From: Acidimicrobiaceae bacterium
GTDB taxonomy: Bacteria > Actinomycetota > Acidimicrobiia > Acidimicrobiales > Ilumatobacteraceae
DNA length: 17,994 nucleotides
Assembly: GCA_947487095.1 (NCBI GenBank)
Contig: CANKVI010000009.1
Coordinates: forward strand, 1 to 17,994
Direction: 5' to 3'
Shown here: in pieces, positions 9,453-15,216 of the stretch
Position numbering within the stretch: position 1 is the stretch's first letter
How the letters are laid out: each line of letters begins with the position of its first letter
Made by a program: the position numbers and the translations under genes
The notes under the pieces: generated by a model
What the model was told of the DNA's origin: nothing
The model's database searches: none
What the model saw: only the letters and a program-made list of their open reading frames with translations

Positions 9453-11312
9453 GTGCAGCGACCGTCAATTCCTATCCCTGATACGCCAGGGTCGTATCAG
9501 TTCAAGGATGAACAGGGTGGAGTCATTTACGTCGGCAAGGCAATAAATCTGCGCTCACGCGTGGGCAGTTATTTCGCCGAACCCCACACGCTCCACCCTC
9601 GAACAGCAAAAATGATGTCGGTTGCCGCGAGTGTGGAATGGATTGAGGTTCGCAACGAAGTCGAAGCCTTGATTCTTGAATACAACTTGATTAAGGAGCA
9701 TCGTCCACGTTTCAACATTCGTCTTCGCGACGATAAAAGCTATCCGTTTTTAGCCATCACACTTGATGAAGAATGGCCGCGCGCAATGGTCATGCGAGGC
9801 AGGCGTCGAAAGGGAACGAAGTACTTCGGCCCATATGTCAATGCGTGGGTCATTCGCGACACCCTGGAACTTGTGCTCCGAACGTTTCCTGTTCGCACGT
9901 GTTCCAACGGAGTGTTTAAACAACACAATCGACTCGGTCGACCGTGTTTGCTGTTTCACATTGAAAAATGCAGTGGACCATGTGTTGGCAACGTGGAAGC
10001 CGAGCAGTATTCAAAATATGTGCATGACCTGCAGCGATTTCTTAATGGCGACTCCGATGAAATAGTCGACAAGATCGAGTTGGAAATGAGGGAAGCCTCG
10101 AGCAAGCAGGACTTTGAACGCGCCGCGGTGTTTAGGGATCGTCTCACACATATACATAAGGCGCTTGAGCGCCAACAGATGGTTGGTGATCAATCCGAAA
10201 ACATAGACGTTGTTGGTATCGCCGACGACGAGTTCGAGGCTTCGGTGCAAGTGTTTTACGTTCGTCGCGGTCGGGTGATGGGTCGTAATGGGTTTATCTT
10301 GGACAAAGTTGAGGATGTCAGTTCTGGACAATTGATGGACCGAATTCTTGAAAGCATCTATGGCGATGCACCTCCTCTAGGTGTCCCCAAAGATGTTCTG
10401 GTTTCTCAGGCGCCAGAAAGCCTGGGTGCAATGGAAGAGTGGCTTGCAAGAGAGCGTGGAACAAAAGTAGAAATCCGGGTTCCTACTCGCGGTGACAAGC
10501 GCGAGTTGCTCGCAACTGTTGTAAAGAATGCAACTGATGAATTTGCACGTCATCGAATGAAGCGTGCATCTGATCACAACAGCCGCAGCCGTGCGCTTAC
10601 TGAGTTGCAAGATTTGCTCAATCTGCCAGAAGCTCCACTGCGTATTGAGTGTTACGACATGGCGCATCTTCAGGGAACTGATTACGTGGGCGGCATGGTG
10701 GTGCTTGAGGACGGTCTGCCAATAAAACGCGAATACCGCAAGTTCAAGATCAAAGATGTCCCAGGAAACGATGATTACGCCGCAATGAAGGAAGTGCTCA
10801 TGCGCAGACTTTCCGCATACATCGCTGAGCGTGATCAGCCAATTGAACAGCGCGGCGAAAAACCAGGAAAATTTGCTTATCCTCCGCAACTCATTTTAGT
10901 TGACGGTGGTAAGGGGCAACTCGGCGTCGCGATGGAAGTCATCAACGAACTTGGTCTAGAACATGAGATTTCTGTTGCTTCGTTAGCAAAGCGACTAGAG
11001 GAAGTCTTTGTTCCAAATAGATCCGAAGCCGTCGACGTGCCCCGCGGCAGTGATGCGCTATTCATGCTGCAAGTGATTCGAGACGAGGCCCATAGGTTTG
11101 CTAACTCGTTCCATCGCGAATTACGCGGTAAGCGGATGACAAAGGGTGCACTCGATGGCATACAGGGGTTAGGGGAAGCCCGGAAGAAGAAACTCGTCGC
11201 ACATTTCGGAACGGTGGCGGCAGTAAAGAAGGCCTCGCTCGACAATCTGCTGACGCTTGGCTGGCTCCCTGAGACTGTTGCCCGAGACATCTATAAACAC
11301 CTACACGGGTAA
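9453..11312 (+). CDS. uvrC: Excinuclease ABC subunit C
   Basis: This encodes 619 residues. UvrC makes both cuts around a lesion held by UvrB. The N-terminal GIY-YIG nuclease shows GSYQF (Y15), IYVGKA (Y26-G28), R36 and the conserved Glu of LEYNLIKEH (E76). Four cysteines, C150, C165, C173 and C177, match the spacing of the iron-sulfur cluster site reported for E. coli UvrC. The UVR motif that contacts UvrB is at about 203-238. The RNase H-like second nuclease shows CYDMAH (D402), LVDGGKGQL (D484) and DEAHRF (H547). Helix-hairpin-helix DNA-binding repeats end the protein (about 566-617). The GTG start lies 3 nt after the uvrA stop. All catalytic elements are present. Confidence 0.98.
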   Translation: MQRPSIPIPDTPGSYQFKDEQGGVIYVGKAINLRSRVGSYFAEPHTLHPRTAKMMSVAASVEWIEVRNEVEALILEYNLIKEHRPRFNIRLRDDKSYPFLAITLDEEWPRAMVMRGRRRKGTKYFGPYVNAWVIRDTLELVLRTFPVRTCSNGVFKQHNRLGRPCLLFHIEKCSGPCVGNVEAEQYSKYVHDLQRFLNGDSDEIVDKIELEMREASSKQDFERAAVFRDRLTHIHKALERQQMVGDQSENIDVVGIADDEFEASVQVFYVRRGRVMGRNGFILDKVEDVSSGQLMDRILESIYGDAPPLGVPKDVLVSQAPESLGAMEEWLARERGTKVEIRVPTRGDKRELLATVVKNATDEFARHRMKRASDHNSRSRALTELQDLLNLPEAPLRIECYDMAHLQGTDYVGGMVVLEDGLPIKREYRKFKIKDVPGNDDYAAMKEVLMRRLSAYIAERDQPIEQRGEKPGKFAYPPQLILVDGGKGQLGVAMEVINELGLEHEISVASLAKRLEEVFVPNRSEAVDVPRGSDALFMLQVIRDEAHRFANSFHRELRGKRMTKGALDGIQGLGEARKKKLVAHFGTVAAVKKASLDNLLTLGWLPETVARDIYKHLHG

Positions 11313-11321
11313 CCTTTCCAC

Positions 11322-12173
11322 GTGGCCGATATTTTGCTCATCGTTGGTTTGTCTGGTGCCGGTCGTTCACAAGCAGCAGACGACCTTGAAGATCTTGGCT
11401 GGTTCGTTGTTGACAATATGCCGATCACGCTTGTTGACAAGGTTGTTGAGCTCGCAGAGAACGGGGCAGATGATCTCCAACTTGCGCTCGTTCTAGGTAC
11501 CCCTTCAAACCAAACCAATGCCATAGATGTTGTCGCTAACTTGCGAGAAGCGGGCCATCGAGTTCGGATTTTGTATCTAGATGCGTCAACATCTGAATTA
11601 GTGAAGCGTTATGGAGCGACACGAAGAAAGCATCCATTGAGTAGTGCCACTGTGAGCGTAGAAGAAGCAATTCTCAAAGAGCGATCATTGCTCGAACAGG
11701 TGAAGGGTTCGGCCGACCTAGTCATTGATACATCATCGCTCAATGTGCACCAATTGAAATCTCAAATTCAAGATCTTTTTGCTGCGGTTGGTGGTAAAGA
11801 TGTTATGCAGCTGACAGTCGAATCATTTGGCTACAAACATGGAATCCCGTTGGACGTCGACTTGGTCTTTGATGTTCGCTTTTTACCTAATCCTCACTGG
11901 GATGAAAATCTGAGGCCGTTGAGCGGTTTGGATCAAGCGGTCTCTGATTTCGTACTTCAACAACCCCTTGCAATTGATTTTGTTGACAAGATTGATGCAC
12001 TGTTTGGAATGCTCATTCCGGCTTACCGGGCGGAAGGTAAAAGTTACCTTACGGTTGCGATTGGGTGCACGGGTGGAAGGCACCGATCTGTTGCGATTGC
12101 TGAAGAGATCGGTCGAAGGTTCATTCAATTGGGGCATCACCCGCGGGTCATTCACCGAGATATCGCCCGCTAG
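11322..12173 (+). CDS. rapZ: RapZ family nucleotide-binding protein
   Basis: This encodes 283 residues. RapZ (YvcJ) is a P-loop protein; in E. coli it is an RNA-binding adaptor controlling GlmS through small RNAs, and in Gram-positives its role is less clear. The P-loop reads GLSGAGRS (9-16), with Arg where E. coli has Lys; this substitution is common in actinobacterial RapZ. LEDLGWFVVDNMP follows directly. The C-terminal domain carries VIDTSSL, FGYKHGIP, DVRFLPNPHW and GCTGGRHRSV, all hallmarks. The GTG start is 9 nt after uvrC, consistent with cotranscription, though no clear Shine-Dalgarno is present. In most actinobacteria yvcK and whiA follow; here gap follows within 26 nt. Confidence 0.95.
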   Translation: MADILLIVGLSGAGRSQAADDLEDLGWFVVDNMPITLVDKVVELAENGADDLQLALVLGTPSNQTNAIDVVANLREAGHRVRILYLDASTSELVKRYGATRRKHPLSSATVSVEEAILKERSLLEQVKGSADLVIDTSSLNVHQLKSQIQDLFAAVGGKDVMQLTVESFGYKHGIPLDVDLVFDVRFLPNPHWDENLRPLSGLDQAVSDFVLQQPLAIDFVDKIDALFGMLIPAYRAEGKSYLTVAIGCTGGRHRSVAIAEEIGRRFIQLGHHPRVIHRDIAR

Positions 12174-12182
12174 TCGCTTGGT

Positions 12183-12191
12183 TGCTAATGT
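12183..12191 (+). promoter_or_regulatory. Candidate extended -10 promoter for leaderless gap
   Basis: TGC-TAATGT matches the extended -10 pattern TGnTAnnnT. It ends 8 nt before the ATG at 12200, the distance expected if transcription begins at or next to the start codon. No Shine-Dalgarno is visible before either possible start, which agrees with a leaderless message. No convincing -35 is seen. A short motif of this kind can occur by chance. Confidence 0.33.
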
Positions 12192-12199
12192 CTGCCTCT

Positions 12200-13213
12200 A
12201 TGGCAAACACTCCAATTCGCGTAGGTATCAACGGTTTCGGTCGCATCGGTCGTAACTTCTTCCGTGCAGTGCAAGCAACAAATGCACCAATTGAGATCGT
12301 TGCGGTTAACGATCTTGGAAACATCAAGACCATGGCTCATTTGTTGAAGTATGACTCTGTACTTGGCATTCTTCCAAACGACATCAAACCAGTTGACGAC
12401 GGAATCAGCATTGACGGCAAGGTGTTGAAAGTGCTTCAGCACCGTGACCCAAAGGATCTTCCGTGGGCCTCACTTGGGGTAGATGTGGTTATCGAATCAA
12501 CTGGATTCTTCACTGACCGTGACAAGGCAGCCGCTCACCTTGAAGCCGGAGCGCCAATCGTCGTCGTTTCGGCGCCTTCAGCTGGGGCAGATGCAACGAT
12601 CGTTTATGGCGTGAACCATCAGGATTTTGACCGGGGCAAGCACAAAGTTGTCTCCAATGCGAGTTGCACGACCAACTGCTTCGTGCCAATGGTGAAGGTG
12701 CTCGATGACGCTTTCGGAGTGGAAAATGGTTTGATGACAACCATTCACGCCTATACGGGAGATCAGCAATTGGTGGACGGACCGCATAGCGATTTGCGTC
12801 GTGCGCGTGGCGCAGCCATCAACATCATCCCAACTGGAACTGGTGCTGCTCGTGCAACAAGCCTTGTACTCGAAGCGATGAAGGGCAAGCTGGACGGAAC
12901 ATCTTTGCGCGTTCCGGTTCCAACGGGCTCCATCACCGACTTCGTCGCAGTATTGAAGTCAAGCCCGACGAAGGATGAGATTAACGCTGCATTCAAGAAG
13001 GCAGCAGACGGTCCGTTAAAGGGAGTACTTGAATACACGGATGCTCCGATCGTTTCTAGTGATGTCGTTACCAATCCACATTCATGTGTGTTTGACAGCG
13101 ATCTCACCATGACAATGGGCAACCTCGTGAAAGTGCTCGGTTGGTACGACAACGAATGGGGCTATTCAAATCGCCTTGTTGATTTGATCAAGCACATTGG
13201 TTCCTCGAAGTAG
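12200..13213 (+). CDS. gap: Glyceraldehyde-3-phosphate dehydrogenase, type I
   Basis: This encodes 337 residues. It oxidises glyceraldehyde-3-phosphate to 1,3-bisphosphoglycerate in glycolysis. The NAD-binding fold begins RVGINGFGRIGRN (7-19) and has VND with D38 at the adenosine ribose site. The catalytic Cys is C156 in SCTTN and the base is H183 in TIHAYT. P195 in DGPHSD and D38 are the residues that favour NAD over NADP. The phosphate loop reads IIPTGTGAARA, where TSTGAAKA is the commoner form. The start at 12200 gives the usual MAN-x-IRVGINGFGRIG N-terminus; an in-frame ATG at 12188 would add four residues. Neither has a Shine-Dalgarno. pgk follows after 9 nt. Codon choice (AAG, AAC, TTC) is that of a well-expressed gene. 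Confidence 0.97.
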   Translation: MANTPIRVGINGFGRIGRNFFRAVQATNAPIEIVAVNDLGNIKTMAHLLKYDSVLGILPNDIKPVDDGISIDGKVLKVLQHRDPKDLPWASLGVDVVIESTGFFTDRDKAAAHLEAGAPIVVVSAPSAGADATIVYGVNHQDFDRGKHKVVSNASCTTNCFVPMVKVLDDAFGVENGLMTTIHAYTGDQQLVDGPHSDLRRARGAAINIIPTGTGAARATSLVLEAMKGKLDGTSLRVPVPTGSITDFVAVLKSSPTKDEINAAFKKAADGPLKGVLEYTDAPIVSSDVVTNPHSCVFDSDLTMTMGNLVKVLGWYDNEWGYSNRLVDLIKHIGSSK

Positions 13214-13222
13214 CAACGCTGC

Positions 13223-14338
13223 ATGACTCGGGTTCCATCGTTAGAAGACCTTGGCGACGTTTCAGGGAAGCGGGTTCTCGTTCGAACGGACTTCAACGTT
13301 CCAATGGAAGGTCCGGATGATGCGCGGACAATTTCTGATGACTTTCGGATTCGAGCAGCACTGCCCACAATTGAATATCTAACCAGTCGTGGTGCACATG
13401 TCGTCTGTGCCAGTCATCTCGGGCGTCCGAAGGGTTCGCCGAATGCGAAGTACTCGATGGCGACGGTTCGTGCTCGACTCGCAGAATTGGCACCTGCTGT
13501 AGAACTACTCGAGAACCTTCGCTTTAATCCTGGCGAAGAGGGTAATGATCCAGCTTTTGTTAACCAGCTCATCAGTGGCATTGACATGTATGTCAATGAC
13601 GCATTCGGTGCGGCTCATCGATCTCACGCATCCATCGTTGGTCCATCACGTACCTTGCCGTCTGCTGCTGGAAGGTTGTTGCAACGAGAAGTAGATGTGT
13701 TAGGTGATCTCCGCGAGAAGCCGAAGCGTCCATTCGTTGCTGTGCTCGGCGGTGCAAAAGTAAGCGACAAAATCGGTGTAATCGAGGCATTGCAAGAACG
13801 CGTTGATGCATTCATCATCGGTGGAGGAATGTGTTTCACCTTTCTCGCAGCGCAGGGTTACCCGGTAGGTGACTCAATTTGTGAACGTGATCAAATCGAT
13901 GTTTGCAAGAAACTTCTCTCTGGACCTGTTCCGATTCATCTTCCAGAGGACATCATCGGTCTTGATGCGCAAGGTGTGTATCAAACGTTTGGTATTCGAT
14001 TGCCAGAAGGTGCAAAAGGTTTAGATATAGGACCAGGCTCCGCAGCAGCATTCACCGACATCATCATGGATGCACGTTCGGTCTTTTGGAATGGTCCAAT
14101 GGGGATGTTCGAAGACGCGCGATTTGCATCGGGAACCAAGACAGTTGCACAAGCTGTTGCCGACACGAAAGCCTTCACTGTTGTAGGTGGGGGTGACTCC
14201 GCGGCCGCACTTGCGCAATTCAAACTTGATGATGAAGTTGATCATGTGTCGACAGGTGGTGGCGCATCTCTTGAATATTTAGAACTCGGCGACCTACCAG
14301 GTCTTGCCGCATTGCGAGGAGCACCAAATGCCAGATAG
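13223..14338 (+). CDS. pgk: Phosphoglycerate kinase, short N-domain
   Basis: This encodes 371 residues, about 20-25 fewer than the usual 390-400. It transfers phosphate from 1,3-bisphosphoglycerate to ADP. Substrate-site motifs are RTDFNVP (21-27), SHLGRPKG (64-71), LLENLRF (95-101), VNDAFG (124-129) and HRSHAS (132-137). The C-domain has LGGAKVSDK, FWNGPMGMFE, GGGDSAA and STGGGASLEYLE. The shortfall falls between VRARLAELAP and AVELLENLRF, where most Pgk proteins carry a GKPVxFxxDCxG strand and a helix ending in LxxGxVLLLENLRF. All active-site motifs remain, so it is likely functional. The start ATG is 9 nt after gap with only a weak purine run upstream. The 3' end overlaps tpiA by 11 nt. 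Confidence 0.96.
   Translation: MTRVPSLEDLGDVSGKRVLVRTDFNVPMEGPDDARTISDDFRIRAALPTIEYLTSRGAHVVCASHLGRPKGSPNAKYSMATVRARLAELAPAVELLENLRFNPGEEGNDPAFVNQLISGIDMYVNDAFGAAHRSHASIVGPSRTLPSAAGRLLQREVDVLGDLREKPKRPFVAVLGGAKVSDKIGVIEALQERVDAFIIGGGMCFTFLAAQGYPVGDSICERDQIDVCKKLLSGPVPIHLPEDIIGLDAQGVYQTFGIRLPEGAKGLDIGPGSAAAFTDIIMDARSVFWNGPMGMFEDARFASGTKTVAQAVADTKAFTVVGGGDSAAALAQFKLDDEVDHVSTGGGASLEYLELGDLPGLAALRGAPNAR
14316..14320 (+). promoter_or_regulatory. Ribosome binding site of tpiA
   Basis: GAGGA sits inside the end of pgk, 7 nt before the ATG at 14328. It selects that ATG as the tpiA start over the in-frame ATG at 14304. Confidence 0.75.
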
Positions 14339-15116
14339 CACCGTGTACCGGAAGCCGCTAATCAGCGGTAACTGGAAAATGAATAACAATCACTTCGAAG
14401 CAATTCAGAGTTTGCAAAAGCTTGCGTACCTGCTAACGAAGGATGACTACAGCGCAGTTGACGTTTCAATACATCCGCCATTCACTGATATTCGCAGCGT
14501 GCAAACGCTTATTGATGCAGATGATCTGCGTATTCATCTTGGAGCGCAAAATTGCCACTGGGAGGAAAAGGGCGCGTTCACAGGCGAAGTCGCCGCGGCT
14601 TTTCTTGCAAAGCTTGGTGTGCAGTACGTAATTGTGGGACACAGTGAACGTCGTGAGATTTTTGGCGAAACCGATGCGGATGTTTCGAAAAAGATCACGA
14701 CTGTTCAGAAGTTGAACATGTATCCGATCGTCTGCGTTGGCGAAACGCTAGAGGAACGTGAAGCCGGAAAGACCACAGAGAAAGTCATTGGTCAGGTGCG
14801 TGCGGCACTAGTTGGTCGCACGGTTGACCAAGTGTGCAACATGGTGATCGCCTATGAGCCGATTTGGGCTATCGGCACAGGGCGCACTGCGACGGCTGGC
14901 GATGCCCAGGCCGTCATCGGGGCAATCCGAGCCCAGGTGCAAGAGACTTCTGGTGAAAAAGCTTCAAGTGCAATCAAATTGCAATATGGCGGAAGCGTGA
15001 AGGCTGCCAATATCTCCGAAATCATGGCTCAGCCTGACATTGACGGGGCGTTAGTGGGAGGGGCCTCCCTTGACCCAGCCGAGTTCGCACGCATCGTGCA
15101 GTACCGATCTCGTTAG
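14328..15116 (+). CDS. tpiA: Triosephosphate isomerase
   Basis: This encodes 262 residues. It interconverts dihydroxyacetone phosphate and glyceraldehyde-3-phosphate. It is a complete TIM barrel with SGNWKMN (N15, catalytic K17), VGHSERRE (catalytic H105), AYEPIWAIGTG (catalytic E177, loop 6) and the phosphate loop YGGSVKAAN (220-228) with ALVGGASL near the end. The start is fixed by the GAGGA upstream and gives an 11-nt overlap with pgk, so translation is probably coupled. In most actinobacteria secG follows; here the next 100 nt contain no such frame and a lipoprotein gene comes next. A stem-loop lies 38 nt after the stop. Confidence 0.98.
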   Translation: MPDSTVYRKPLISGNWKMNNNHFEAIQSLQKLAYLLTKDDYSAVDVSIHPPFTDIRSVQTLIDADDLRIHLGAQNCHWEEKGAFTGEVAAAFLAKLGVQYVIVGHSERREIFGETDADVSKKITTVQKLNMYPIVCVGETLEEREAGKTTEKVIGQVRAALVGRTVDQVCNMVIAYEPIWAIGTGRTATAGDAQAVIGAIRAQVQETSGEKASSAIKLQYGGSVKAANISEIMAQPDIDGALVGGASLDPAEFARIVQYRSR

Positions 15117-15153
15117 TTGTAATCCTCGTTCGCTAGTAGCCTTGTCGTCACAT

Positions 15154-15174
15154 GTCGGGGCTTTGTGCTCCGAC
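15154..15174 (+). terminator. Stem-loop after tpiA, possible terminator
   Basis: GTCGGGGC (15154-15161) pairs with GCTCCGAC (15167-15174), an 8-bp stem with one G-T wobble and a TTTGT loop. No T tract follows; instead there is CCCAATTGGGG. It lies between the glycolysis genes and a transporter operon, where a transcript boundary would be expected. No promoter for the downstream gene could be named with confidence in 15117-15203. Confidence 0.4.
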
Positions 15175-15203
15175 CCAATTGGGGTAATTCCCACCTAATC
15201 GAC

Positions 15204-15210
15204 GGGGAGG
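15204..15210 (+). promoter_or_regulatory. Strong ribosome binding site of the solute-binding protein gene
   Basis: GGGGAGG lies 6 nt before the GTG at 15217. It is one of the two best Shine-Dalgarno sequences in the window and settles the start. It agrees with high expression of a binding protein. Confidence 0.85.
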
Positions 15211-15216
15211 TCGAGA

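Noticed and set aside
10377..10889. Long open frame on the - strand (170 codons) opposite uvrC
   Set aside because: It lies wholly antisense to the conserved RNase H-like region of uvrC, has no recognisable motif and no ribosome binding site; it is a shadow of codon use in uvrC.
12188..12199. Earlier ATG of gap adding MSAS
   Set aside because: It has no Shine-Dalgarno and lies inside the candidate -10; the start at 12200 gives the standard GAPDH N-terminus. Not excluded.
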